Source of the DNA: DAINRZ01 sp964634885
GTDB lineage: Bacteria; Bacteroidota; Ignavibacteria; Kapaibacteriales; UBA2268
Length of the DNA stretch: 64,000 bases
Reading direction: 5' to 3'
Assembly (NCBI GenBank): GCA_964634885.1
Contig: CAZWLN010000008.1
Location: 62,001-126,000 of the forward strand
In this document: positions 26,401 through 36,600 of the stretch, piece after piece
Numbering within the stretch: the first letter of the stretch is position 1
Layout of the letters: each line of letters opens with the position of its first letter
Made by a program: the position numbers and the translations under genes
The notes under the pieces: generated by a model
The model's input: the letters and a program-made list of their open reading frames with translations, nothing else
What the model was told of the DNA's origin: nothing
The model's database searches: none

Positions 26401-26475
26401 GTTTCAGCAGGAGTTTACATATTCAGAATTGTTTGTGGAGGGAAAGTTTATACGGGTAAGCTGATCAGGTTTTAG
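23434..26475 (+). CDS. Secreted FTP-domain zinc metallopeptidase 1 with T9SS-type sorting domain
   Basis: A 1013-residue exported protease. After a signal sequence (about 1-30) comes a fungalysin/thermolysin-type propeptide (FTP) region (about 70-180, with FLKENQELFNIDVNNIRL and GKWYLSFKQYYRG). The catalytic part has HEYGH at 438-442, whose Glu439 would be catalytic, and HEALAD with Glu465 as probable third zinc ligand, then SGAMWDLKE and DDDDGNLANGTPH. A jelly-roll/MAM-like region follows (about 700-910) and a C-terminal sorting domain (PNPFSEETIIKY to GKLIRF). It differs from the other three by a CHEALADMSAAAV helix and by more substitutions overall. It probably acts outside the cell after T9SS export. 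Confidence 0.85.
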   Translation: MMAKRNHAVKAFYCVVITALLLTGYSKRADSKDFRNDYEVMLPEQQCTNNKVCMPVLMSGKTGDWANFTNRHGQWNVSIDKQTGTPHFAFGTPIRIDGYEHIDSANVEAAALQFLKENQELFNIDVNNIRLSRKDNVNGKWYLSFKQYYRGIEVLLAGIELRINGAGSVMAFDVEYFKDIAVRSEPSITPGEAAGHADDGMNVKGKYDKILASPKTFILPVRHDAGTDYHLVYNFNVLPSNEFSRYNTFVDAHSGAVVWRYNTVSEAVNIEVKGGVKVENANSKETVVPFPNMKFRVGNNELTTDKDGKAQCEITEKSTVEACLTGTWSGVICRGATTGSYHGSVEPGQPLSLIFDDSNSLRFERNQYYYLNHARDFFMKLDPQLTCLNKRITAILNFEKDILYGIYGNAMSFADTIMFVNMKDSTYRMADCADILYHEYGHSLNTLFYVEKGRYHAFLNSTCHEALADMSAAAVTGQHEMGLGVYNKDTLNSLRDLKNNCIYPDSLNGECHNDSRVFSGAMWDLKEKTSLELFTKLHHFARYGLPDSPDLNTAFYRWLIEILLVDDDDGNLANGTPHSGTILESFNKHNLGDYLFYENNFAHNSFEETDNTTEPYTIVFGFGNSRLIFNKPDSAVVYYKVYPKSGIPHSYAVKASADESGIGFTALIPPQAEFSRVQYYVGLYVKDNRQIAFFKTPDSIPYEFIVGYKTAHFDGFETATNWQVGGTDYDDPESVGQWERGTPVMIDFSAAGYDVLKPGDDHTTNGNYYCTTGLKSLPEGVKDSLTFFIDNVIPGATTTLTSPAYDLTGLENVCFKYYLYFRRFSTPWFLPPVPSLITQLSNDGGINWKTVKIDRTEGRSEWVKYLIKFNSYLNSSDKCMIRFQYYTEPGYDNNRNAYASVTLDDFSILTSNSKSLDAVDETGDGDNIIQACPNPFSEETIIKYQSGIACNSTVTIANLRGESVFGREARSVPGPNTFTWNGMDNNNLPVSAGVYIFRIVCGGKVYTGKLIRF

Positions 26476-26509
26476 ACAATAATGATTGAAGGTTTCCAAT
26501 GAAGAAGAA

Positions 26510-26546
26510 GGGACTCCGGGCATTCTTTGTGAAGGTTATGAGTCCC
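26510..26546 (+). other. Hairpin after peptidase 1
   Basis: GGGACTC (26510-26516) and GAGTCCC (26540-26546) are complementary with a 23-base loop, about 35 bp after the peptidase 1 stop. There is no T-tract, so termination is uncertain. The rest of the 26476-26791 gap holds only AT-rich sequence and the candidate promoter. Confidence 0.35.
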
Positions 26547-26677
26547 TGCAGCAATGAACGTAATGTCATAAAATTGAACAATTTAAGCGATTATCTGAAG
26601 TGTAGGCTTTCAATTATGCCCGAATAATAACAACAATATATAAATTTTGAAAACACATTTATGAAGAAAAATTAATT

Positions 26678-26702
26678 GAAACTTATTTTCCTTTTGTGTG
26701 TC
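26678..26702 (+). promoter_or_regulatory. Candidate ECF-type promoter AACT-N14-GTGTC, peptidase 2
   Basis: GAAACTT at 26678-26684 (AACT 26680-26683) is followed after exactly 14 bases by GTGTC (26698-26702), 89 bp upstream of the ATG. The T-rich spacer (TATTTTCCTTTTGT) resembles those before peptidase 4 and the OmpA-family gene. An AAC-containing -35 is typical of ECF promoters. Confidence 0.55.
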
Positions 26703-26791
26703 ATTATATTTAAAAGAATATGATATTATTCTTTAGGAATGATGCGAGAGAATAGTAATTCATTTTTGAGATATACATAATAGGATCGAAT

Positions 26792-29700
26792 ATGCAGAAA
26801 ATTCTACTCTTTGGAATACTAATACCGGCAATTTTGGTTGGATATTCAATGGTTTGCTATTCCGGTACGGCTTCCGGAAACGAATACGCGGTACTTCTTG
26901 ACGAGCAGAAGAACTCTGTAACAACCGGTATGATCCCTGTGAATAATTCAGTTAAAGCAAAGTACTGGAAGGCCTTCTCCCAAAAGAACGGCGCCTGGTC
27001 ACTGATGATCGACCGGGCGACCGGGACACCGCGCTGTGCTTTCGGCGAGCCTGTGAAAATCGCAGGCTTCAGCCATATTACCGGCGACAATGTGGAAGAA
27101 GCTTCCCGGCAGTTCCTGAGGGAGAACCAGGAATTATTCGGCATTGACATTAACAATATCAGGATGATACGTAAAGACTTAGTGAACGGGAAGTGGTATG
27201 TCTCGTTCAGGCAGTATTACAAAGGCCTCGAAGTGCTTTTGTCCCGGATAGAACTGAGGATAGTCGAAACAGGTAAAGTGATGGCCTTCGACATCGAATA
27301 TTTCAACAATATCGGAATCAGTACTGTCCCGGCGCTCTCTGCAGCAGAAGCCGCAGGGTACGCAGACGAAGGCATCGGTTCAAAGGTTAAAACCGACAAA
27401 ATACTTACGTCGGACAAGGCCTTCATCCTTCCGGTCAAGTCAGGCAGTTCCGTTGAATACCGTTTGGTTTACAATGTAGAAGTCAAACCGGTGGAAGACT
27501 ATTCAAATTATTGTACCTATGTTGACGCCAACAACGGCGCTGTTGTCTGGAGGTACAACACAGTACAACGGGCTGAGGAATTTGATATCAAAGGGGGAGT
27601 TAAGCTGAAAGACTCCGATGGTCAGGAGACAATTGTCCCTTTTGCAAATATGTATGTTGACAAAGGAAGTAAATTGTATTTGTCTGATTCCAAAGGAATT
27701 GTGCACTATGACGGAGAAACCCCAGCGGCAGTGTCAACAAAATTTACCGGCCCCTGGGTCAGGATACTTGGTGTTTCCTATACAATAAATAAAGTTACCG
27801 ACACTGTAAAATCCGGTAATCATTTGACCATGCTTTTGAATGATTCGAATTCCCATACATATGAACGTAACCAGTTTTACCATACAAACTACATCCATGA
27901 TTTTTACAAAGCGTTAGATCCGCAGCTAAACTGTATCGATATACAATTTTCAGTTTTCCTCAATTACAAACAGCAGGCCAGTGGGCCTAATGCCTATTCT
28001 GACGGTGATACGATTGTTTTTATAGGCCTGGGCATTCAATCCGGGCGGTTTCCGGGCGGCCCCGGGGTATTATACCATGAATATGGCCACAGCATCACAA
28101 CTCTGTTCTATGAATCGAAGGGACAGTCCGAGGGCATGGTTAATTCGACATTGCACGAAGCTATTGCAGACATGACCACAGCTTTCCTGTTGGATGAGTC
28201 AAGAATTACAATCGGCGCTTTCAGCGATCCCAATCTATATATAAGGCAATTAAAAAACGATAAGATCTATCCGGACAGTATGAACGGCGAGTCTCACTAC
28301 GACTCACAAATACTCAGCGGAGCGATGTGGGACCTTAAAGAAAAGACATCTTTGGAACTGGTTAGGAAATTGTCTCATTATGCGCGTTACGGCTTACCTG
28401 ACGACAGGAATGTCGGCGCTGCATTCTATCAGTGGCTCTTTGAAATCCTGGTTTGCGACGATGATGACGGCAATTTAGCTAACGGAACACCCCATTATAA
28501 AGAAATTATCGAGTCATTTAACAGGCATCATATTGGCTTGAACCTGTTTTATACTAATAATTTCAATCACACAGCCTATGAAGAAACCGGCAACACAACA
28601 AGTCCATATAAAATTGATTTTGATTTTGGCGATGGTAAATCTGCATTAGGCAGGCCGGACTCAGCTTTTGTTTCTTACCAGGTCCGGTACAAAGGCGAGG
28701 TCTCACCATTCCAAACCGTTCCTGCCGTCAGTATTAACAATGACTTCCATTACTCTGCTTCTGTTCCGCCACAGAAACAGTATTCCATTGTTAAATACTT
28801 TATCAGGTTATATACCTATGGCTCATCTGAACCTATTACTTTCGGATGCGAGTCCGAAAGCAAGCCTTATGTCTTTTTAGTAGGATTTGACACCTATCTG
28901 AAAGATGGCTTCGAAACAAATTCAAACTGGAAGACGGGATCATCTGCAGACAATGCTGTTCATGGAATCTGGGAAAGAGGGCTGCCTTACAAAATTGACA
29001 TGGTATCCTGGGGCTATGATAGTTCAGAAATTGTTAAACCTGCGGAAAACCATACTTCAAACGGCCGGTATTATTATTCTACAGGACTGTCCTATCCGGA
29101 TTCTGTTGCTTATGATAAATATGAAATTATTACATACCTTGTTCCTGATGGTAATACATCATTAGCCTCTCCGGTGTTCGATCTCACGAATTATAATAAT
29201 GTATTTTTTAAATATTATATTTACTTCAGATCATCTATTAATCCGATGTTAAACGGTTTTCCGATTCAAAATCCGTACTTAATAACGGAATTGTCCAATG
29301 ATGGCGGCGTAACATGGGGAAGGGTCAGCATTGACACAACAGTTGGTAATTCATCCTGGCAGAAAAAATTGATTTGTATCAATGATTACCTTACTACAAC
29401 CAACAAATGCAGGATAAGGTTCAGGTTTTTCACTTATAACGGCTACCCGATCTTTCTTAGCAGCGCTTCCATCGATGATTTCGAGATACTGACGGCCGGT
29501 TCATCCAATGATGTTGACGAAGGCAAACCGGGCCAGGCCGGGATGTTTGTTTGTCCCAATCCATTTACGGATAATATCTCTATCAGCTATAATGCTGAAG
29601 CTGACTGCAGAACGTCGATCAATATCAGCAGCCTTCAGGGTGAGTTGATCTATCAAAGTGAGACTCAGAGCACCCCTGGAGTGAACATCTTCGTTTGGGA

Positions 29701-29800
29701 CGGAACCGGCGCCGATCGTCTGCCGGTTCCACAGGGAATATATTTTTATCGTGTCGTAACGGGTAACAGCGTTGCAACTGGAAAAATTATAAAGAATTAG
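26792..29800 (+). CDS. Secreted FTP-domain zinc metallopeptidase 2 with T9SS-type sorting domain
   Basis: A 1002-residue paralogue in the same array. Signal peptide about 1-25; FTP region about 60-180; catalytic HEYGH at 429-433 followed by STLHEAIADM carrying the probable third zinc ligand; SGAMWDLKE; CDDDDGNLANGTPH; a jelly-roll-like region (TSLASPVFDLTNYNNVFFKY); and a C-terminal sorting domain (PNPFTDNISISY to GIYFYRVV). Bases 27038-27483, inside the FTP region, are identical to 30075-30520 in peptidase 3, while the catalytic halves differ clearly. It is cotranscribed with peptidase 3, whose ATG lies 28 bp after its stop. Substrates are unknown; the FTP domain normally inhibits until it is removed. 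Confidence 0.87.
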   Translation: MQKILLFGILIPAILVGYSMVCYSGTASGNEYAVLLDEQKNSVTTGMIPVNNSVKAKYWKAFSQKNGAWSLMIDRATGTPRCAFGEPVKIAGFSHITGDNVEEASRQFLRENQELFGIDINNIRMIRKDLVNGKWYVSFRQYYKGLEVLLSRIELRIVETGKVMAFDIEYFNNIGISTVPALSAAEAAGYADEGIGSKVKTDKILTSDKAFILPVKSGSSVEYRLVYNVEVKPVEDYSNYCTYVDANNGAVVWRYNTVQRAEEFDIKGGVKLKDSDGQETIVPFANMYVDKGSKLYLSDSKGIVHYDGETPAAVSTKFTGPWVRILGVSYTINKVTDTVKSGNHLTMLLNDSNSHTYERNQFYHTNYIHDFYKALDPQLNCIDIQFSVFLNYKQQASGPNAYSDGDTIVFIGLGIQSGRFPGGPGVLYHEYGHSITTLFYESKGQSEGMVNSTLHEAIADMTTAFLLDESRITIGAFSDPNLYIRQLKNDKIYPDSMNGESHYDSQILSGAMWDLKEKTSLELVRKLSHYARYGLPDDRNVGAAFYQWLFEILVCDDDDGNLANGTPHYKEIIESFNRHHIGLNLFYTNNFNHTAYEETGNTTSPYKIDFDFGDGKSALGRPDSAFVSYQVRYKGEVSPFQTVPAVSINNDFHYSASVPPQKQYSIVKYFIRLYTYGSSEPITFGCESESKPYVFLVGFDTYLKDGFETNSNWKTGSSADNAVHGIWERGLPYKIDMVSWGYDSSEIVKPAENHTSNGRYYYSTGLSYPDSVAYDKYEIITYLVPDGNTSLASPVFDLTNYNNVFFKYYIYFRSSINPMLNGFPIQNPYLITELSNDGGVTWGRVSIDTTVGNSSWQKKLICINDYLTTTNKCRIRFRFFTYNGYPIFLSSASIDDFEILTAGSSNDVDEGKPGQAGMFVCPNPFTDNISISYNAEADCRTSINISSLQGELIYQSETQSTPGVNIFVWDGTGADRLPVPQGIYFYRVVTGNSVATGKIIKN
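27038..27483 (+). repeat. 446-bp identical tract shared with 30075-30520
   Basis: Read base by base, this segment of peptidase 2 matches the FTP-coding segment of peptidase 3 without a difference. Just upstream the two differ at four of about 70 bases, and immediately downstream they diverge strongly. This is the pattern of gene conversion or a very recent segmental duplication. Confidence 0.93.
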
Positions 29801-29828
29801 TCCTGCTTGTCAATAATCCGGAGAATTT

Positions 29829-32800
29829 ATGAAGAAATTATTACGTGTTTTTGTAGTGGGATTGTTGCTGATCTTATCGTTTGCTGCCTATGCAACCGGT
29901 ATTACGGCTTCCGGAGACGAATTCACAGTGCTGCTTCCGGTACAGGCGAATGTTAAGACAAAAAGCCTGACCGCAGTATGTGGTACTGTTAAAGCACAGG
30001 ACTGGAAAGCCTTCTCCCAAAAGAACGGCGGCTGGTCCCTGATGATCGACCGGGCGACCGGGACACCGCGCTGCGCTTTCGGCGAGCCTGTGAAAATCGC
30101 AGGCTTCAGCCATATTACCGGCGACAATGTGGAAGAAGCTTCCCGGCAGTTCCTGAGGGAGAACCAGGAATTATTCGGCATTGACATTAACAATATCAGG
30201 ATGATACGTAAAGACTTAGTGAACGGGAAGTGGTATGTCTCGTTCAGGCAGTATTACAAAGGCCTCGAAGTGCTTTTGTCCCGGATAGAACTGAGGATAG
30301 TCGAAACAGGTAAAGTGATGGCCTTCGACATCGAATATTTCAACAATATCGGAATCAGTACTGTCCCGGCGCTCTCTGCAGCAGAAGCCGCAGGGTACGC
30401 AGACGAAGGCATCGGTTCAAAGGTTAAAACCGACAAAATACTTACGTCGGACAAGGCCTTCATCCTTCCGGTCAAGTCAGGCAGTTCCGTTGAATACCGT
30501 TTGGTTTACAATGTAGAAGTTAAACCCACAGGAGGTTTTACTAATTATTCCTCTTATGTGGATGCAAACAGCGGGGAAGTGGTCTGGAGGTATAAAACGA
30601 CACAGGAAGCGGTCAGTTTTTCCGTTCAGGGCGGTATCAAGCTGAAATCCCCAATGTACGGCGCTGACGTATATGTCCCATTTTCGGGGATGAATTTTCA
30701 GGTCGGCAACAAAACCTTTACTTCGGACTCTGCAGGCATCGTGCATTGTGGGAATATTACGGACATGACCAATATAAGCGCCGACTTCTCAGGCAGGTGG
30801 GTGAAAATTACAGGCAAACAAACCACAATCAGCAAGTATTACGGTACGCTGGTACCGGGTAACCCGTTTGAGGTCAGGTTCAGCGATTTGAATTCTCACA
30901 CCTATGAACGAAACCAGTTCTACCACACCAATTATATACACGATTTCTACAAAAGGCTGGATCCACAGCTAACCTGCCTCGATACCCAGTTCAATGTTGT
31001 CCTGGACTATGAAATTGAAAGCAATTCCAGTCCCAATGCCTATTCCAACGGCGCTGAGATAGTGTTCATTTGTTTGAGCGATCCTTCCGGCCGTTTTCCC
31101 GAGGGGCCTTCCATACTGTTCCACGAATATGGCCACAGTATCAATACTTTGTTTTACAAACAAAAAGGCATTAAAAATGGCATGGCCAACTCGACCCTGC
31201 ACGAGGCAATAGCCGACATGACTTCGGCGTTCCTGCTCGACGAGCCGGAGGTCGGCAAAGGATACTACACGAATTCATTGTCGTCTTTACGTAACTTAAA
31301 GAACACAATGATCTATCCCGACAGCATGATCGGAGAAGGCCACTACGATTCGCAGATACTCAGCGGAGCCATGTGGGACCTTAGAGAAAGGACTTCTCTC
31401 AAACTGGTCAATAATCTGTTGCACTTCGCCCGCTACGGCCTGGTTGACGGCGAAGATGTGGGTGTGCTGTTCTACCTCTGGCTGCTTGAAACGCTCATTG
31501 CCGACGACGACGACGGGAATCTCGCCAACGGTACACCTCATTACAAGGACATCATCGAATGCTATCACAAACATAATATAGGGCCTGAATTGTTCTACAT
31601 CAACAATTTTTCGCATACATGTTACGAAAACACTGATAATTGTTCTTCGCCCTATAATATCGAATTTGATTTCGGGGACAGCTTGTCGGTTCTTGGCGGC
31701 CCCGACTCTCTCTTCGTAGAGTACAGGGTCATATATGGTGGTGTTGCTTCTGAAAGCAAAACTGTTCCGGCAGTGAGCAAAAACAACGACATGCACTATA
31801 CTGCTGCCATTCCGCCTCAGAAAAAGTATTCCATTGTGAAGTATTTCATAAAAGTCTATAATAGTGGTTTGGCTGATAATACTACATTCGGAGACGTCTT
31901 CGAGGCCAATCCCTTCGTTTTTTTGGTAGGCTTTAACACTGTCATGAAAGATGATTTTGAATCCGCGGCGAACTGGTCTGTCGGTTCCCAGGAAGACAAT
32001 GCTAAACATGGTATTTGGGAAAGAGGAGAGCCTTACCGCTTTGACCTGGCGAATTGGGGAGTAAAAGGGGATTATTACTTTAAACCCGGTGAAAACCACA
32101 CTCCGAACGGCAATTTCTATTATTCCACCGGTCTGACTTTCTCTAAGCAATACGCCAACAATCAGGATTCCGTCTGCAAGTCATTAGTACCTGACGGCAT
32201 TACTACGCTGACATCGCCTGTGTTTGACCTTACCCAACTCAACAATGCATACATCGAATACTATCTTTTTTACAAGTCTTATATGTATTTCATCTATGAG
32301 TATTTCGGCTATAAACGCCCGGTTTTAATTACACAGCTCTCAAACAACGGAGGCCAGCAGTGGGTTACAATCGATGTCGATTCGATGAATGGGTTTTCGG
32401 GCTGGAGGAAAAAAATGATCAATTTCGGGGATTACCTTACTAAAACTTCGAAATGCATGATCAGGCTCAGGTATAAAGTACAGCATGGCTATCGGATGAC
32501 CATGGGGAGCGCTACTATCGATGATTTCGAGATACTGACGGACGAACCGGTTAACAGTGTGGACGGTGCCGTTGCCTGTACGAACGCGCTTCCCGTTTAC
32601 CCCAATCCTTTCATTGATCATATTCGTATCAGTTACGAATCCGGAGCTGAGGGTTTGTCATCGATCACTATCAGCAGCCTTCAGGGTGAGTTGATCTATC
32701 AAAATGAGATGATGAGCAGCCCTGGTATTAACAGCTTCGTATGGGACGGCACCGACAGAGAAAATCTGCCGGTTCCACGGGGGATGTATATTTATCGTAT

Positions 32801-32846
32801 CGTTTCGGGCAACAGGGTTTTTGCAGGCAAGCTGACCAGGAATTGA
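29829..32846 (+). CDS. Secreted FTP-domain zinc metallopeptidase 3 with T9SS-type sorting domain
   Basis: A 1005-residue paralogue of peptidases 1, 2 and 4. Signal peptide about 1-24; FTP region about 60-180, identical in part to peptidase 2; HEYGH at 432-436, STLHEAIADM, SGAMWDLRE, ADDDDGNLANGTPH; jelly-roll-like region with TTLTSPVFDLTQLNNAYIEY; C-terminal sorting domain with PNPFIDHIRISY. A second short identical stretch with peptidase 2, about 34 bp coding ISSLQGELIYQ, lies in the sorting domain. CGGAG precedes the ATG. It has no separate promoter motif and probably depends on the one before peptidase 2. Confidence 0.87.
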   Translation: MKKLLRVFVVGLLLILSFAAYATGITASGDEFTVLLPVQANVKTKSLTAVCGTVKAQDWKAFSQKNGGWSLMIDRATGTPRCAFGEPVKIAGFSHITGDNVEEASRQFLRENQELFGIDINNIRMIRKDLVNGKWYVSFRQYYKGLEVLLSRIELRIVETGKVMAFDIEYFNNIGISTVPALSAAEAAGYADEGIGSKVKTDKILTSDKAFILPVKSGSSVEYRLVYNVEVKPTGGFTNYSSYVDANSGEVVWRYKTTQEAVSFSVQGGIKLKSPMYGADVYVPFSGMNFQVGNKTFTSDSAGIVHCGNITDMTNISADFSGRWVKITGKQTTISKYYGTLVPGNPFEVRFSDLNSHTYERNQFYHTNYIHDFYKRLDPQLTCLDTQFNVVLDYEIESNSSPNAYSNGAEIVFICLSDPSGRFPEGPSILFHEYGHSINTLFYKQKGIKNGMANSTLHEAIADMTSAFLLDEPEVGKGYYTNSLSSLRNLKNTMIYPDSMIGEGHYDSQILSGAMWDLRERTSLKLVNNLLHFARYGLVDGEDVGVLFYLWLLETLIADDDDGNLANGTPHYKDIIECYHKHNIGPELFYINNFSHTCYENTDNCSSPYNIEFDFGDSLSVLGGPDSLFVEYRVIYGGVASESKTVPAVSKNNDMHYTAAIPPQKKYSIVKYFIKVYNSGLADNTTFGDVFEANPFVFLVGFNTVMKDDFESAANWSVGSQEDNAKHGIWERGEPYRFDLANWGVKGDYYFKPGENHTPNGNFYYSTGLTFSKQYANNQDSVCKSLVPDGITTLTSPVFDLTQLNNAYIEYYLFYKSYMYFIYEYFGYKRPVLITQLSNNGGQQWVTIDVDSMNGFSGWRKKMINFGDYLTKTSKCMIRLRYKVQHGYRMTMGSATIDDFEILTDEPVNSVDGAVACTNALPVYPNPFIDHIRISYESGAEGLSSITISSLQGELIYQNEMMSSPGINSFVWDGTDRENLPVPRGMYIYRIVSGNRVFAGKLTRN
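30075..30520 (+). repeat. 446-bp identical tract shared with 27038-27483
   Basis: Second copy of the identical FTP-coding segment. The first differing bases are 30074 (C versus T at 27037) and 30521 (T versus C at 27484). Confidence 0.93.
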
Positions 32847-32951
32847 TTGGGGGGGAAGCTTACTGTCCCAATCGGCAATAGAATTGTTGATTTCATTCAA
32901 AAAACCGAATAATATATAAAATAAAAATCGGGTTTTTAACTCTTATATGCA

Positions 32952-33425
32952 ATGAAAAAAACAATACTATATATTTTTATTTGCCTGGTTTTCATACCCG
33001 CTGTGCATACCCAGGTTTTTAACACTCCCGAAGAATCGACGGCTTCGGACAGCCTTATTGCTCCCGTGATGGAGATAAAACCTTCTTCCTGCGAAGTTAC
33101 TATTGACGACACGACAAAGTTTGTCGTCAGGGAAGTAAAAATTCTCAATACCGGCGGCAGCCCCCTGATCATTCAAAGGATACAGGGATCCTGCGGCTGC
33201 GCTACGTCAACCATAATGGACAATGTCGTCTATCCCCTCAGCGTAGGAAAGATCATCTTCAATGTAAACCTGGCAGGCCTCAGCAGCGACAAAGCCTATG
33301 TGGAGTACCTGATCTACACTAACGACACACGGTCTCCGATCGGCTTCAGGATCCATCTTCAAAAGCAATCATCAAAAACAGGCTGTAAGGACGGAATCAA
33401 AAGTTCATGCAAAAAAAACAAGTAA
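32952..33425 (+). CDS. Exported DUF1573-type protein
   Basis: A 157-residue protein with a signal peptide (about 1-20) and a single Ig-like DUF1573 domain: VREVKILNTGGSPLIIQRIQ followed by GSCGCATSTI, the hallmark of the family. DUF1573 proteins are common in Bacteroidota and related phyla; their function is not established. The C-terminal tail has two cysteines and is Lys-rich (CKDGIKSSCKKNK). It sits between peptidases 3 and 4 on the same strand, about 105 bp after peptidase 3, so it may share that transcript. Confidence 0.8.
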   Translation: MKKTILYIFICLVFIPAVHTQVFNTPEESTASDSLIAPVMEIKPSSCEVTIDDTTKFVVREVKILNTGGSPLIIQRIQGSCGCATSTIMDNVVYPLSVGKIIFNVNLAGLSSDKAYVEYLIYTNDTRSPIGFRIHLQKQSSKTGCKDGIKSSCKKNK

Positions 33426-33517
33426 CGGGAATGGCTTTGACAAAAAAAATCATTATCGGATAAGGGATTAGAAAATAAGTAGTTATAATTAAGCAATAAT
33501 ACCTGAAAAGAATTCTT

Positions 33518-33542
33518 GTAACTAAATTTCGTTTTATGTGTC
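33518..33542 (+). promoter_or_regulatory. Candidate ECF-type promoter AACT-N14-GTGTC, peptidase 4
   Basis: GTAACT at 33518-33523 and GTGTC at 33538-33542 have the same 14-base spacing as the copies before peptidase 2 and the OmpA-family gene, and the flanking TTTTATGTGTCTATATAT is closely similar. It lies 97 bp before the ATG of peptidase 4. Confidence 0.55.
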
Positions 33543-33639
33543 TATATATTAATTAAGTAGAAAAAAAAGAACTTAGATTGGAATTATTATATCATGATCC
33601 GGGATAAGTCCGGATTTTAATAAATGTAAAGGGGAGTAT

Positions 33640-36600
33640 ATGAGCAATTTCAGAAGAATTATCACCGGAGGAATAGCATTGCTGGCCGTCTTCGTAAGCG
33701 GTACACTGTGCAGCTATTCCCAGGCAAAGAACGCAACGGCAAACGACGGTTACGCTGTCCCTCTTCCTGCACAGATGGACCTGAAGACAACCGGGCTGGC
33801 CCCTGTTGGCGAATCTGTACAGGCGCAGGGCTGGAAAGACTTTACACAAAAAAACGGGCAATGGCAAATTTCTGTCGATAAAGTGACAGGCGCTCCACGC
33901 TGCGCTTTCGGCAAGCCGATTGCAATTGCCGGCTATGACCATATTACCGGTGCCAATGTGGAAGAAGCTGCGCTGCAGTTCTTAAGTGAAAACCAGAAGC
34001 TTTTCTGCCTGGATGTAAATAATATACGGATGGTCCGTAAAGACCTCGTTAACGGCAAGTGGTACCTTTCTTTCAGGCAGTACTACAAAGGCATTGAAGT
34101 TCTGCTTTCGAGGATTGAACTCAGGATTTCGGAAAAAGGCAGTGTAATGGCCTTCGACGTCGAATATTTCAAAAATATTAATATCAGTACGGAGCCTACA
34201 GTCTCTACCGCACAGGCAGTCAGCTATGCCGGCGGAGGCATCAGCCCGAAAGCTAAGTTAGATGTAACAATGGCTGCCGGTAAAACCTTCATACTCCCTG
34301 TAAAAAAATCAGGCTCCGTAGATTATCATCTCGTTTACAACGTCAACGTGAAACCAACGGACAAATATGCCTGCTACAGTACTTTTGTAGATGCTCACAA
34401 CGGCGATGTCGTCTGGAGATATAATACGGTGCACCAGGCTTCGGAATTCTACGTCGAAGGCTCCATCAAACCGAAAACACCTACCGACAATGAAGTAGTA
34501 ATGCCTTTTGCCGAAATGTACGTTACCGTTGGCGGTACGCAATACACTTCAGACGAAAACGGTAAGGTTGCCTGCAATGTATCATCTTCTACACAGGTAC
34601 AAGCAACCTTTACAGGCCCCTGGATCAATGTCCTGGGAGAGCAAACCACCATCAGCAGCTATAACGGCCCCTTAGTTTCCGGTACTGTTGTGTTCGACGA
34701 TAAAAATTCCCATATCTATGAACGCAACATGTTCTACCATGCCAACTACATTCACGACTTCTATAAAAAACTCGATCCGCAGATGACATGCATGGACAGG
34801 CAGATGGCAGTAATCCTGAGCTATAAATACGAACAGTACTATGGTGGAGCTAATGCATATTCATCCAGGGATACAATTTGTTTTGTCAATGTCCAGATGT
34901 CTGATTCCCGGTTGGCAGGCGGGCCTGCAGTCCTGTTCCACGAGTACGGGCACAGCATCAATACTTTATTCTATGAAGACAAGGGCATATACGAGGGCAT
35001 GGAGAGTTCTACGCTTCACGAGGCCATTGCCGACATGACTGCCGGATTCCTGCTGGATGAACCGCGAATCGGCATCGGTACTACCACCAAAGATCCTGAA
35101 GACTTTATCCGTAACCTGAAGAATACGGCCATTTACCCGGACAGCCTTGTGGGCGAAGGACACAGCGATTCGCGAATCCTCAGCGGCGCCATGTGGGACC
35201 TCAGGGAAATGACATCTCTCGATCTCGTACAGAAACTGTCACACTTTGCACGCTACGGACTGCCCGACGACGAGAACACCGGTGTCGTGTTTTACAAGTG
35301 GCTGATTGAAACCCTGATCGCTGACGACGACGACGGCGACCTGACAAACGGTACGCCTCATTCCAACGAGATTAAGAAGGCTTTTGACAATCACCACATC
35401 GGTACATCATTGTACTTCAGGAATAATTTTTCCCATACTCCTTACGAAGATACTCAGAGCATTGCATCTCCTTATGCAATTGATTTTAACTTCGGCCAGG
35501 GTGTACCCATCCTGGGCTATCCCGACTCCGCTGTCGTCAGCTACCGGATTGTTAAGAACGGAGTGCCGTCTCCTTACTATACGGTGCCGGCCACCAGCCA
35601 GGTAAACAGCCTTCAGTACTCTTCTGCAATTCCCCAGCAGGATAAATTTACTATAATAAATTATTTTATTAAAGTCTATACATACGGCTCCACCGAACCC
35701 ACAGTGTTCGGCAGTGGTTCCGAAAATCAGCCCTATATGTTTATGATCGGTTATAACAGGGCCTTCTATGACAGCTTCGAAGGAGAGGACAATGACTGGG
35801 AAAACGGTTCCGATGAAGACAATGCATCTGTAGGTTTATGGGAAAAAGGTGAGCCTTTCGAGATAGACCTCGAAAGAATGGACCGTGACATCATCAAACC
35901 CGGTACAAACCACACTGAAGGCGGCAACTACCTCTTCTCAACCGGCCTGACCGGCGTTCCGGAAGATAAAAAGAATAATTTATTCTATATCTTCGCCTAC
36001 CTTATTCCTGACGGCATCACTACACTGAATTCACCTGTCTTCGACATCTCAAAACTCAATGATATTTATTTTAAATATTACTTGTGGTTTAAACAGTATA
36101 TATATTATTTACAAGACGCGGATTTCGTGCCTAAGCTCGAGACACAACTGTCCAACGACGGAGGCAACACTTGGGTTACAGTGTACGACGATTCTTCGGA
36201 AGGCATTGCAGCCTGGGAAAAGAAAATTATTCATTTTACCGATTACCTGCCTAAAACAAATCAATGCATGATAAGGTTCAAGTATCATACAATGGAAGGG
36301 TATATGGGCTTCCCGGCAGTTCTGGCAAGTGCTTCGGTAGATGATTTCGAGATACTTACCGCCGACAACAAACAGGATGCTGAGGACGACGGCAGCGTTT
36401 TAAACCCGTTACCCGTATGGCCCAACCCATTCTCTAATAACGTTTCTATCTCTTACACTTCCGACATCGACGCCAGGTCAGTCCTGACCATCTCGAACCT
36501 GCAGGGCGAGACAGTCTTTACTAAGGAAATCAGCAGCTCTGCCGGACAGAACACCTGTACATGGGACGGTAAAGATAATAGCAACGCCGCTACGGCTCCC

